Below, piece after piece: positions 1-7,035 of a DNA stretch of 8,263 nt; position 1 is the stretch's first letter, and every line of letters begins with the position of its first letter. Origin of the DNA: Acidobacteriaceae bacterium (GTDB lineage: Bacteria; Acidobacteriota; Terriglobia; Terriglobales; Acidobacteriaceae); NCBI GenBank assembly GCA_003135495.1, contig PLBX01000206.1, positions 1 to 8,263 on the forward strand, in the 5' to 3' direction. The notes under the pieces were generated by a model. That model had not been told where the DNA came from and did no database searches. It saw only the letters and a list, made by a program, of their open reading frames with translations. The position numbers and the translations under genes are program-made.

Positions 1-316
1 GATCCATGCGCCCGAGAAAATAGTGGTCATCCTGCGGAACCGGCCCCAGTTGCGGATCCTGCGTTAGATTCTGGAGATAGGTCTCAACGATCGGAGTGCG
101 CGGCGAAAGGAACTTGATCAAGTCCTTCTCACGCAGAATCACCCGATCGATGACCTGATTCATCGTGGTTGGGGGCTCAAGGTTAGCTGGCTGCGCTGAA
201 GCCGGCTGTGCTGCTGAGACGGACTGAGGATTCTGAGGCGCTGCCGCCGATTGCTGCGCCGCCGCCGCTAATGACATCGTCAGCAGAACCAAGACCATCC
301 ATTTCATGTTGCGCAT
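1..316 (-). CDS. Exported protein of unknown function, N-terminal part (cut by window edge)
   Basis: Only the first 105 codons are present; the gene continues past the left edge. Residues 1-20 form a signal peptide: a basic start (MRNMK), a hydrophobic core and an Ala-rich end, with likely cleavage near residue 20. An Ala/Gln/Pro-rich linker follows to about residue 50. From residue 52 a conserved-looking region begins (MNQVIDRVILREKDLIKF, then VETYLQNL and DDHYFLGRMD). I recognise this as similar to exported acidobacterial proteins that have no assigned function, so none is given here. The ATG at 316 is chosen because GGAG lies 9 bases upstream; the in-frame ATG at 325 directly abuts that GGAG and is less likely. 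The gene follows the TonB-family gene by 19 bases and is probably co-transcribed with it, which suggests an envelope role. The reading frame is supported by the signal peptide and is open throughout. Confidence 0.8.
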   Translation of the reverse strand, partial: MRNMKWMVLVLLTMSLAAAAQQSAAAPQNPQSVSAAQPASAQPANLEPPTTMNQVIDRVILREKDLIKFLSPRTPIVETYLQNLTQDPQLGPVPQDDHYFLGRMD

Positions 317-325
317 AACTCTCAT

Positions 326-329
326 CTCC
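326..329 (-). promoter_or_regulatory. Ribosome binding site deciding the start of the exported protein
   Basis: GGAG on the minus strand sits 9 bases before the ATG at 316 and directly against the ATG at 325. The spacing favours 316. It lies in the 19-base gap after the TonB-family stop codon, as expected for the second gene of an operon. Confidence 0.55.
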
Positions 330-335
330 AAAAAT

Positions 336-1391
336 TCAGTATGCCAATTGAAATACAACGTGCACGACTGCGGTGGAATCGATTGCTTGTCCGTTCCGTA
401 ACGCAGGTTTAAAACGCATTTTGTTAGCCGCCGCTATTGCTGTCTCGTCCAATCCATGGCCAAGTCCGCGTACTACTCGATTCACATGCAATTGTCCGTT
501 CGCCTCGAAAGTGACTTCGAGTAAGACTTCGCCCTCCAGCTTCAGGTTCCTCGCCTCTACAGTGTAAGCGGGATTTGGCTTGAAGGTGATTTCAACTGAG
601 GTACTTGGCAGGCCCGTATCCATGCGCTGCGCATGAGGAGTATTTTGTGCGACCTCCTGCGTTCCGAAGCCGGAACTTTGCACTCCCGCACTGCCGCGTC
701 CGCTTCTGCGCCCGTCTCCCTGACCGCCGGTGGCGATGCCGCTGCCGAAATCGGCGCTCGCAACCGTTCCTTTAATTCCTTTCGCTCCGCCTGATCCGTT
801 GCCTTGTCCCGGGCCTACTGGCATGTCGAAGGCTCCGGCGGTTGAAGCGATGAGTTTTCCATTTGGCTTGCTGTGTTCGCTTGGCTTGAGCCCGTTCGGA
901 TCGCCAAATCCGCCGGTCTGAACTTTTTCAATTGGAGCATTCACTGTTGGAGTAACAGAACTTCCTTGAAATTCTCCCGTGTGGATGAGAACCGGGCGCG
1001 CGCCGCTGGTTGCTTTTAATACGGCAGGCGCGAAGTTGTTTATCGTCACCTTGGGCGGTTCGATTTCCTGCTGCTGCGGTTTGGGAGTGCGGACTTCCTG
1101 TGGCACTACTAATTTCGGCGATTGAAAGATGGGCTCCGGCGGCAATAGCTTGGCATGTATTGGCAGAGGCTTTGGCTTAGGCAGTGCCTCTGGCCGCAAA
1201 GACGGGCGTGGGACCAATTCTGTGACGCGATAAATTGGAGTGATCAGCAGCGTATCGGGCATGATGATGCCAAAGAAAATAAGAAACAGAATCAGCGCCG
1301 AAACGATTCCGTAGCTGGTCGCAAAGGTGCGCCAATCCCACTTCTTTTCAGGCAGCAAGCCGAGTTCAAAATTGCGATCGTACGTTGGCAT
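336..1391 (-). CDS. TonB-family protein with C-terminal TonB domain
   Basis: This 351-residue protein has the TonB layout. It has a short cytoplasmic N-terminus (residues 1-22), one membrane segment (about 24-44), a Pro/Lys-rich periplasmic stretch (about 60-115), a Gly/Ser-rich linker (about 190-245) and a C-terminal TonB domain (about 270-351). The domain shows the family pattern: PNPAYTVEAR, then LEGEVLLEVTF, GLGHGLDETAIAAA and a FKPALRNG segment. Such proteins pass inner-membrane proton-motive energy to outer-membrane receptors, normally with ExbB and ExbD, neither of which is in the window. The Gly-rich linker is long compared with E. coli TonB. Some acidobacterial proteins with this domain are not true energy transducers, so the exact role is uncertain. 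The start has GGAG four bases upstream. The exported-protein gene follows after 19 bases. No symbol is given because genomes of this kind usually carry several paralogues. Confidence 0.88.
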   Translation of the reverse strand: MPTYDRNFELGLLPEKKWDWRTFATSYGIVSALILFLIFFGIIMPDTLLITPIYRVTELVPRPSLRPEALPKPKPLPIHAKLLPPEPIFQSPKLVVPQEVRTPKPQQQEIEPPKVTINNFAPAVLKATSGARPVLIHTGEFQGSSVTPTVNAPIEKVQTGGFGDPNGLKPSEHSKPNGKLIASTAGAFDMPVGPGQGNGSGGAKGIKGTVASADFGSGIATGGQGDGRRSGRGSAGVQSSGFGTQEVAQNTPHAQRMDTGLPSTSVEITFKPNPAYTVEARNLKLEGEVLLEVTFEANGQLHVNRVVRGLGHGLDETAIAAANKMRFKPALRNGQAIDSTAVVHVVFQLAY

Positions 1392-1442
1392 AAGACTCCA
1401 AAAGGGGCCCAGGCTGGGGAGAGCGCTTGGCTTGGAATATTC

Positions 1443-1471
1443 ACCTTATGGGAGATTGGGCAGGGGGTAAA
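1443..1471 (-). promoter_or_regulatory. Weak candidate promoter for the TonB-family gene
   Basis: In the 138-base gap between the permease stop and the TonB start, the minus strand has TTTACC (1471-1466) and TAAGGT (1448-1443) separated by 17 bases. Match to the sigma-70 consensus is only partial: four of six for the -35 and about three of six for the -10. An 8-base palindrome GAATATTC (1435-1442) lies just downstream. The gap is long enough for an independent promoter, but this assignment is tentative. Confidence 0.2.
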
Positions 1472-1529
1472 CGTGTCGCTTGCGGCTGTCCTTTGGTAAC
1501 CACGGCGGGAGATCGCTCGAGCGGGCGAA

Positions 1530-2945
1530 TTACTTTGGTGACGTAGCCCGAGTCCGCGCAAAAAGGAAGAAGACGGGAACGCCGGCCAAAATCACAAGGC
1601 ATCCGCCCACGGAACTCTTCAGATTGTCGGTGAAGGTGTAGTAAAGAAGAGCTGCGGAAACCACGATAAAAAGCGCCGGGATTACGGGATAACCCCAGAC
1701 ACGATAAGGGCGCTCGGCTAAAGGCTCACGCTGTCGAAAAACAAAAACTGTGCTGCCAGTAACCATATAGAAAAGCCATTCCGCAAAAATCGCGAGAGAA
1801 AAAAACTGGCGAAAACTGCCACCGAGGAGCAACAGAATGATTGCCAGTCCGCACTGCACGATAATCGCGATCGAGGGAGTGCGAAAGCGGGGATGAACCT
1901 CAGCGATTGACTTGAAGAAATATCCGTCACGGGCCATGGCGAAAGGCACGCGTGCGCCACTCATGATGGACCCGTTGAGGGTGACAAGCATCGAAACCGC
2001 CATGCCTGCCGAGACCAAGCCGGCGCCCAGGTGCCCCAGCACGAGTGCTACCGCGTCTGACGCGGGGCGTTGCGAAACGGCCACAGCTGCCGCCGGCAGT
2101 ACATATTGAACCGCGGCGTTCACCAGGATGTAGAGCGCGCCCACCGTGGCTACGCCCCAAATTAATGCGAGCGGAATATTGCGCTGCGGATTTTTTATTT
2201 CGCCCGCCACCATGTTCAGATCGTTCCAGCCGTCATAAGCCCAAAGGGCAGCGACCAGCGCGGCGAAAAATCCAGCGATGCCGCCTTTCGCGCCGCTAAA
2301 CTCAGTGGCGAAGTTCGCCCACGTTCCTGCGCTGTAAGAGAATCCGACTGCGACAATCCCCAGGATGATTGCAACCTTGAGTAGTGTGAAAAGGAACTGA
2401 AATTCTCCTGCTCGGCGAACGCCAATGTAGTTGAGCCATGAAATTAGAACGGTCGCGCCCACTGCTACTACTTGTCCGTAAGTGACCGTGAAAGTGTGCG
2501 CGGTTGAACTGCCGGAAAACACGCTATAGGAAAAAAATATCTGTGAAAAAAAAGAAAAGATGGGGAAGGTTTGAAGAATTCGCACGAGTCCGGTCGTGAT
2601 CGTCGCAATGGACGCCGGCTTGGCGATTAAAAAAGTTGTCCACGAGTAAAGAAATCCTGCGAGTGGTCCATAAGCATCGCGCACATACACGTACTCCCCG
2701 CCCGCCTGCGGCTTCATGGCGCCGAGTTCGGCGTAGGTAAGTGCCCCGAAGAAAGAGAGCAATCCGCCGACCATCCAGGCGAGATATACGAGGCGGGCCG
2801 AGCCCACTGCCTGCATCATTTCGGCGGGAACGAGAAAAATTCCACTGCCTATGATGGTTCCCACCACCACCGCGCCGGCGTGGGACAAGCGAAGATCGCG
2901 CGCTAGTTCCGGGCGAAGTTGGCTGTCGTTTGCGCGTTTGGGCAT
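1530..2945 (-). CDS. APC-superfamily amino acid permease, LAT-like
   Basis: This inner-membrane amino acid transporter has 471 residues and about 12 predicted membrane segments. Family marks are the TM1 substrate-binding motif GSGIF (residues 33-37), the GGEYVYVRDAYG segment after TM2 (about 82-93), and AYDGWNDLN (236-244) followed by EIKNPQRNIP (249-258). The last two are characteristic of the LAT group, which includes bacterial serine/threonine exchangers such as SteT. The substrate cannot be read from the sequence. I chose ATG 2945, which has AGAGAG just upstream. A TTG at 2972 extends the frame by nine residues and overlaps the stop codon of the upstream symporter gene, so translational coupling from there is possible. 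The extracellular part after TM3 is Phe/Ser-rich and encoded by T runs of 8 and 7 bases, unlike the rest of the gene. The pairing with a sodium symporter upstream suggests joint nutrient uptake. Confidence 0.9.
   Translation of the reverse strand: MPKRANDSQLRPELARDLRLSHAGAVVVGTIIGSGIFLVPAEMMQAVGSARLVYLAWMVGGLLSFFGALTYAELGAMKPQAGGEYVYVRDAYGPLAGFLYSWTTFLIAKPASIATITTGLVRILQTFPIFSFFSQIFFSYSVFSGSSTAHTFTVTYGQVVAVGATVLISWLNYIGVRRAGEFQFLFTLLKVAIILGIVAVGFSYSAGTWANFATEFSGAKGGIAGFFAALVAALWAYDGWNDLNMVAGEIKNPQRNIPLALIWGVATVGALYILVNAAVQYVLPAAAVAVSQRPASDAVALVLGHLGAGLVSAGMAVSMLVTLNGSIMSGARVPFAMARDGYFFKSIAEVHPRFRTPSIAIIVQCGLAIILLLLGGSFRQFFSLAIFAEWLFYMVTGSTVFVFRQREPLAERPYRVWGYPVIPALFIVVSAALLYYTFTDNLKSSVGGCLVILAGVPVFFLFARTRATSPK
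2531..2553 (-). repeat. Homopolymer runs (T8 and T7 on the coding strand) inside the permease gene
   Basis: On the plus strand there is an A7 run (2531-2537) and an A8 run (2546-2553), separated by eight bases. On the coding strand they encode the Phe-rich FSFFSQIFFS segment. Runs this long are unusual within a coding region of this base composition and can be sites of replication or transcription slippage. The frame is intact as sequenced. Confidence 0.7.
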
Positions 2946-2968
2946 GTTCTCTCTGTTTTCTCCGCGAT

Positions 2969-4438
2969 TCAAGCTTTTGCTTCATCCCTCCACAGGAGGC
3001 TTGCAGCGTATCCCATGGCAAACGTCACGGACGTCCCAGTAACTACCCACCACGTCCACGCGACACTGGAGCCGAGCCACAAATAAAGCTCAATCGCAAG
3101 TCCCGCGCCCATGCCCACTATTGCCCCGCACTGATTCGCGCGTTTCGTCAGCACTCCCAGCAGAAACACTCCGAGCAGCGCGCCATAAGCCACGGACGCG
3201 ATTTGCAACCCGACTTCCACCACTCGCCCTACCCGATGCAGCGCCAGCACCGCCAGCCCGAATAGTACGAGCGCCCATCCGACGGTCGCCAACCGCGCCA
3301 GCCGCAGCCGCGTTTCTTCACTCGCAGTGGCGCGAAACTGAAGATAGAAATCCACAATCGAACTCGATGACAGGGAATTCAGCGCCGCGCTCAAGTTCGA
3401 CATCGCCGCCGCAAGAATGGCCGCGATCAGCAGCCCCGCGATCCCATGAGGCATGCGGCTCACTATGAACGTGGGATAGATCCTGTCCGCCCGCCCAAAC
3501 GCAGATGACGGGACCCGGTAGTAGGCAAACAGCATCGCGCCCACAAGAAGAAACAACGCAAACTGAAAGAAGATTGCGACTCCACTCGACAGCAATGCCA
3601 GTACCGACTGCCGCTGATTCCGCGCTGCCAGCAATCTTTGCACGATGAGCTGGTCGGTGCCATGACTGGCCGTCAAAAAGAACGCGCCGCCGATAATGGC
3701 GCACAGCGTATAAGGTTTCGCAAAGTTCAAGTGCGGCCAATGCGTCGATATCACGGGATCGTAAAAGTGAAGATCGAACACCTGGAACTTGTGCATCTCC
3801 GCCGCAATTGACTGCACGGAACCCCATCCGCCCGGCACAAGATGGAGAATCGTGATCAGCCCCACTAGCGTTCCGCCGACATACACAAAGGTCTGCACGA
3901 CATCGGTCCAGATCACCGCCGCGAGGCCACCCTCAAACGTATAGATCAAAGTCAGCAGCGTGATGATCGCGATCGAAGCGATTTCGCCGGTGCCCAACGC
4001 AATCGATACCACGATCGACACGGCATAGACCCGCACCCCCTCAGCTGCTGCCCGCGTCAACAGAAACAGGCCCGCCGTTATCGTCCGCAGGTCGGACCCA
4101 AACCGCCGCTCAATCAACTGATAAGCCGTATACAACTCGCCGCGAAAATACTGGGGCAGCAGCACAAAACTAATAATGACGCGCCCGATCATATATCCCA
4201 TCACCACTTGCAGAAACGTAAAGTTCGAATCGTAAGCAAGGCCGGGGATGCTGATGATAGTCAGGGTGCTGGTTTCCGCCGCCACAATAGACAAGGCAAT
4301 GGCCCACCACGGAATGTCGCGATCGGCGAGAAAATAATCCCGCATCGTGCGCTGACGTTTGCGGAACCGCAGCCCGAAAAGGGTGATGCCGACCAGGTAA
4401 ACCGCGACAATCAGCAGGTCGATCCGATTCAAACCCAA
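2969..4438 (-). CDS. Sodium:solute symporter (SSS family)
   Basis: This is a sodium-coupled transporter of the inner membrane, 489 residues from the chosen start, with about 13 membrane segments. Family signatures are GGLAAVIWTDVVQT in the fifth/sixth segment (about 170-183), GTDQLIVQRLLAARN (about 260-274), and the Ser/Ala-rich GLLIAAILAAAMSNLSAALN stretch (about 335-354), whose Ser residues correspond to the family's sodium site. SSS members carry sugars, amino acids, vitamins or sialic acid; the substrate here is not evident. The frame stays open upstream to a TTG at 4567, but residues encoded there do not resemble the family. The TTG at 4438 is preceded by a strong GGAAGG six bases away and gives the usual short N-terminus before TM1, so it is preferred. 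A GTG at 4471 lacks a good ribosome site. The TGA stop is 23 bases before the ATG of the permease gene. The gene is divergent from a sugar-kinase-like gene, suggesting that a sugar or amino sugar is the cargo. Confidence 0.9.
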   Translation of the reverse strand: MGLNRIDLLIVAVYLVGITLFGLRFRKRQRTMRDYFLADRDIPWWAIALSIVAAETSTLTIISIPGLAYDSNFTFLQVVMGYMIGRVIISFVLLPQYFRGELYTAYQLIERRFGSDLRTITAGLFLLTRAAAEGVRVYAVSIVVSIALGTGEIASIAIITLLTLIYTFEGGLAAVIWTDVVQTFVYVGGTLVGLITILHLVPGGWGSVQSIAAEMHKFQVFDLHFYDPVISTHWPHLNFAKPYTLCAIIGGAFFLTASHGTDQLIVQRLLAARNQRQSVLALLSSGVAIFFQFALFLLVGAMLFAYYRVPSSAFGRADRIYPTFIVSRMPHGIAGLLIAAILAAAMSNLSAALNSLSSSSIVDFYLQFRATASEETRLRLARLATVGWALVLFGLAVLALHRVGRVVEVGLQIASVAYGALLGVFLLGVLTKRANQCGAIVGMGAGLAIELYLWLGSSVAWTWWVVTGTSVTFAMGYAASLLWRDEAKA

Positions 4439-4592
4439 GCGATTCCTTCCGTCTCTGACCGTGAACTTCACTGTAGAAACGCGGCTTTGCCACGCCTCAC
4501 GCAGAGCCTGACAGTTCGCAGCATTGTACAGGCATGGTCCGTGGGATTTTTTCAAAAATCGTATCAAGCCAACCTGTGTTAGAAATAGCGCG
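4439..4592. promoter_or_regulatory. Divergent intergenic region between symporter and sugar kinase
   Basis: About 154 bases separate two divergent starts, so both promoters should lie here. On the minus strand TACAAT (4528-4523) is a good -10 match, but no well-placed -35 accompanies it: a TTGAAA lies 21 bases upstream, too far for a standard promoter. A T6/A5 tract around 4547-4558 is the most AT-rich part. I see no clear operator, riboswitch or long inverted repeat. Confidence 0.4.
4445..4450 (-). promoter_or_regulatory. Ribosome binding site supporting the TTG start of the symporter
   Basis: GGAAGG on the minus strand ends six bases before TTG 4438. It is the best-spaced purine-rich site in the upstream region, while the alternatives at GTG 4471 and TTG 4567 have none. 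This decides in favour of a TTG start and a shorter protein. Confidence 0.55.
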
Positions 4593-5537
4593 ATGGCCTT
4601 CTATCTTGGCATCGATGCAGGCGGCACCAAGACGCGGTGCGTTGTGGCGGATGAAACCACGATTCTTGCCAGGGTAATAGCCGGCGGAAGCAACATCATT
4701 CGGCTTGGTGAATCTCAGGCCGGGAATGTTTTGCGCGGCGCGGTTCAACAAGTCTGCGCCACAGCGAGGATTTCTCCGGGACAAATTCGCGCTTGCTGTA
4801 TTGGAGCGGCCGGTGCGGCAAGGCCGGAGATAGCGGCAAAAATTCGCAGCATCTTCTCCGAGGTTGGGCTTACCAACATTGAAGTTGTAGGCGACTCCGT
4901 GATCGCCCTCCACGCTTCTTTCGGCGCGGGGCCCGGAGTAATCGCTATTGCCGGCACTGGCTCCATTGCGTACGGACGTGGCGCCGACGGCCACACCGCA
5001 CGTGCTGGAGGATGGGGATTCGCCATCTCCGACGAAGGCTCTGGACATTGGATTGGGCGGAGCGCCGTCTCGCAAATCTTGAATGCCCATGATCGCGGCC
5101 AGGAAACAGCGCTTACTCGGTTGGTGTTGCGAACGTGGAAACTCGACTCCATCGATGATCTCGTGCGGGAGGCTAATTCGATACCCCGGCCAGATTTTCC
5201 GCGCCTGTTTCCGGTCGTTCTTCGCGCTGCCGAAGAGGGCGATAGGGTCGCTCGCGAACTGCTCACCGAAGCGGGACAAAAGTTGGCTGCGCTCGTGTCG
5301 ATAGTCATCCGCCGGCTCTTACCGCAGTTGCGAGAGAAGCATCTGGCGGGAGGTTTGCCTGCAGGAGAGATGCTGCCGGTAGCAACCACGGGCAGCGTCT
5401 TTCGCCAGTCTAAAGACGTGCGGCAGGTGTTTTGCGACGCGCTGCAAAAGACTTTTCCGGGCATTAACGTGCGCCAGGATTTCGCCGAACCCGTTGCAGG
5501 CGTACTGGCGCGGGCTCGCAAACTAAGAGTTATCTAA
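4593..5537 (+). CDS. BadF/BadG/BcrA/BcrD-type ATPase, N-acetylglucosamine kinase-like
   Basis: This 314-residue cytoplasmic protein belongs to the ASKHA (actin/Hsp70/sugar kinase) fold. It has the phosphate-1 motif LGIDAGGTKT (5-14, with Asp8), Asp101 in VVGDSVIAL, the phosphate-2 motif GTGS (121-124), and GGWGFAISDEGSGHWIG (139-155). That last segment is typical of N-acetylglucosamine kinases and BadF-like ATPases. No Cys cluster of the dehydratase-activator type is evident, so phosphorylation of an amino sugar is more likely than radical-enzyme activation. The C-terminal adenosine-side motif reads VATTGSVF. Length fits the family. I chose ATG 4593 because the family motif starts five residues later; the upstream TTG at 4524 would add 23 unrelated residues. 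The ribosome site is weak. The gene is divergent from the symporter/permease pair, consistent with uptake followed by phosphorylation. The exact substrate is inferred, not shown. Confidence 0.85.
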   Translation: MAFYLGIDAGGTKTRCVVADETTILARVIAGGSNIIRLGESQAGNVLRGAVQQVCATARISPGQIRACCIGAAGAARPEIAAKIRSIFSEVGLTNIEVVGDSVIALHASFGAGPGVIAIAGTGSIAYGRGADGHTARAGGWGFAISDEGSGHWIGRSAVSQILNAHDRGQETALTRLVLRTWKLDSIDDLVREANSIPRPDFPRLFPVVLRAAEEGDRVARELLTEAGQKLAALVSIVIRRLLPQLREKHLAGGLPAGEMLPVATTGSVFRQSKDVRQVFCDALQKTFPGINVRQDFAEPVAGVLARARKLRVI

Positions 5538-5598
5538 AGCGTTGCGCTGGCAGAAGACGTGGTTGTAAATTCCCGAAGAAGAAAAGTCTGAAGACAGA

Positions 5599-6471
5599 AT
5601 GTCCGGCAAGGTGAATTCCGACAAGAAAATTCTCGAGCCTGAGCCAACTGAGCCGACAAGAGAAACAGTTGACAAGTCCGCAGTTGCTGAATGGCTACGC
5701 GCCGCCGCTGGTCCATCTTTAAGCGAGGATCTGGCCCTCGCCCTTCTGAAGCGCGCCGACTTGCCTGCGGACGTGCTCGAAAGTCTGGCCAAAAACACGA
5801 ATGCACTTAAGAGCCGCAAAGTAAAAATCGCGCTGGTCGGCCATCGACATACGCCGCGTCATGTCTCCGTTCCGTTGGCTCGCCAGTTGTACACCTTCGA
5901 ATTGATGCGAGTTGCGCTCTCGCCCATCGTTCCTGCCGATATAAGAATTTCCTTCGACGATATCCTGATCTCGCGCCTGAAGACAGTCACGCTAGGAGAA
6001 CGCATGACGCTGGCCCGCCGCGCCACCGGCAAAGTAGCCGCCGCACTATTACTGGATGTAGAGGATGGCGACAGGAAAACTCTAACGGACGATGCTGGGA
6101 AATTCGATAGTAGGAAATTCGGTAACGGGAAAAGATTCAATACTAAATCTCTGTCGCTGGAGACGCGAGTGATGCAAACCGCGCTTGAAAACCCAAGGTT
6201 GACTGAAGCTATGGTTATCAGTTCGGTGCTCCGCCCTATGGCCAAGGCCGCATTAGTGAGTGCGGTTGCAAAGCATCCAAAGTGGTCCAAGCGCAGAGAG
6301 ATCCGATCTGCTCTTCTGCGGACAGAGCATCTGTCCCTGGCAAATGCCCTTAAGTTCGGCGGCGAAATTGCTGCTCCGCAGCTTCGCGAAATACTTGCCA
6401 GTTCGCGCCTTCCAGTCTCAACCAAAAATCAGCTGCTTCGGGAGAGCGACGCGCGCGACGGCGCATGTTAG
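5599..6471 (+). CDS. Alpha-helical repeat-like protein of unknown function
   Basis: I cannot assign a function to this 290-residue protein. There is no signal peptide or membrane segment, so it is probably cytoplasmic. The acidic, Pro/Glu/Thr-rich N-terminus (1-25) looks disordered. The rest is rich in short amphipathic helices with HEAT- or leucine-rich-variant-like spacing, for example KIALVGHRHTPRHVSVPLAR (77-96), ALENPRLTEAMVISSVLR (195-212) and the C-terminal ALRTEH-like and LREILASS segments. Such folds usually bind proteins. Residues about 153-187 form a charged, Gly/Lys/Phe insert with three imperfect KF repeats, interrupting what looks like a continuous repeat domain. The ATG at 5599 has only a weak purine-rich region upstream. 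The gene starts 61 bases after the kinase gene and could be read from the same promoter, with no terminator seen between them. It is a real gene judging by its length, codon use and protein-like composition. Confidence 0.75.
   Translation: MSGKVNSDKKILEPEPTEPTRETVDKSAVAEWLRAAAGPSLSEDLALALLKRADLPADVLESLAKNTNALKSRKVKIALVGHRHTPRHVSVPLARQLYTFELMRVALSPIVPADIRISFDDILISRLKTVTLGERMTLARRATGKVAAALLLDVEDGDRKTLTDDAGKFDSRKFGNGKRFNTKSLSLETRVMQTALENPRLTEAMVISSVLRPMAKAALVSAVAKHPKWSKRREIRSALLRTEHLSLANALKFGGEIAAPQLREILASSRLPVSTKNQLLRESDARDGAC
6097..6142 (+). repeat. Three degenerate tandem units within the unknown-protein gene
   Basis: Three adjacent units of 16, 14 and 16 bases (6097-6112, 6113-6126, 6127-6142) share the pattern GGGAAATTCGATA, with the third diverged (GGGAAAAGATTCAATA). 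They encode K-F pairs at residues 168-169 and 173-174 and K-R-F at 178-180. The stretch is more AT-rich than the flanking coding sequence. The total keeps the reading frame. Confidence 0.55.
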
Positions 6472-6513
6472 CGTTTATCGGCCGTACAACGAACCGCATT
6501 TAAGCGGCGAATG

Positions 6514-6518
6514 AGGAG
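6514..6518 (+). promoter_or_regulatory. Ribosome binding site of the secreted NTF2-like gene
   Basis: AGGAG lies eight bases before ATG 6527, a well-placed Shine-Dalgarno site that confirms the start. The 55-base gap after the previous gene holds no evident terminator or promoter. Confidence 0.6.
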
Positions 6519-6526
6519 TTATCGAG

Positions 6527-6994
6527 ATGAATAAATTCGCGACGGCGTTTCTCATACTGCTTTTTTTCGCATCGCCTTCTGGCGCCACGAAACAAAAAAC
6601 TCTGAAGGGGGAAGAACTCCTACGTCAACTCGAGGCCAACTTCGCTGCGGACGTTGCGCTGCATGGCCACGAGGCGTTCATCACCTACTTTGCGGAAGAT
6701 GGCGTGGAAGTTGTGGATGGCGGCGGCTTCGACAATAAAGATGCGATGCGCAAACAGCCTCCATGGCCGGAAGGGACAAGCCTTACGTGGACGCCCATCA
6801 AGGCGGGGATGGCGGCATCAGGCGACCTTGGATACACCTATGGCAACTACATCTACACTGCCAAAAATAAAGAAGGAAAGCTCGTGACCAGCTATGGCAA
6901 GTACACTTCGATCTGGAAAAAGCAGAAGGATGGTCAGTGGAAAGTAGTTGTTGACGTGGGAAATTCCAGCCCGTCCCCGAAGTCTGGGAAATGA
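6527..6994 (+). CDS. Secreted DUF4440/SnoaL-like (NTF2-fold) protein
   Basis: This small exported protein has 155 residues. Residues 1-20 are a signal peptide (MNKF, then a Leu/Phe core, ending PSGA before TKQ), so it acts in the periplasm or outside. Residues 26-145 fit the NTF2-like DUF4440 pattern: an N-terminal helix (EELLRQLEANFAADVALHG), FITYFAEDGVEVVDGG, the strand GDLGYTYGNYIYTAKN, and YGKYTSIWKKQKDGQWKVVVDVGN. The last segment is the family's hallmark end. These domains form a cone-shaped pocket, and members include enzymes and ligand binders. The specific role cannot be predicted here. The C-terminus is a short Ser/Pro/Lys tail. A well-placed AGGAG supports the start. It is co-oriented with the unknown-protein gene 55 bases upstream and converges on the PanE-family gene. 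Confidence 0.85.
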   Translation: MNKFATAFLILLFFASPSGATKQKTLKGEELLRQLEANFAADVALHGHEAFITYFAEDGVEVVDGGGFDNKDAMRKQPPWPEGTSLTWTPIKAGMAASGDLGYTYGNYIYTAKNKEGKLVTSYGKYTSIWKKQKDGQWKVVVDVGNSSPSPKSGK

Positions 6995-7035
6995 GTGCCG
7001 CTGATCTCGGGCAGTTGCTCTATGCCATGCGGTGA

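Noticed and set aside
1..4. The window begins with GATC, which could mark a restriction-cloned insert end
   Set aside because: A four-base site at an edge is easily coincidental and nothing else supports a cloning junction.
1514..1523. Perfect 10-base palindrome CGCTCGAGCG just after the permease stop, as a possible terminator
   Set aside because: It has no loop and no following T tract on the minus strand, and short GC-rich palindromes arise by chance.
2524..3021. 165-codon open frame on the minus strand overlapping the permease gene
   Set aside because: It is Arg-rich, low in family-like character and out of frame with a clear transporter, so it is a shadow of that gene.
4497..5279. Long open frames on the minus strand opposite the kinase gene
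   Set aside because: They lie opposite a gene with strong kinase motifs and have the composition expected of an antisense shadow in GC-rich DNA.
5537..5547. Small hairpin AGCG-TTG-CGCT after the kinase stop as a terminator
   Set aside because: The stem has four pairs and there is no T run, so it is too weak to call.
5543..5572. Possible promoter (TTGCGC and TAAATT, 18-base spacing) before the unknown-protein gene
   Set aside because: The -35 matches only three of six consensus bases, so it is not distinguishable from chance.
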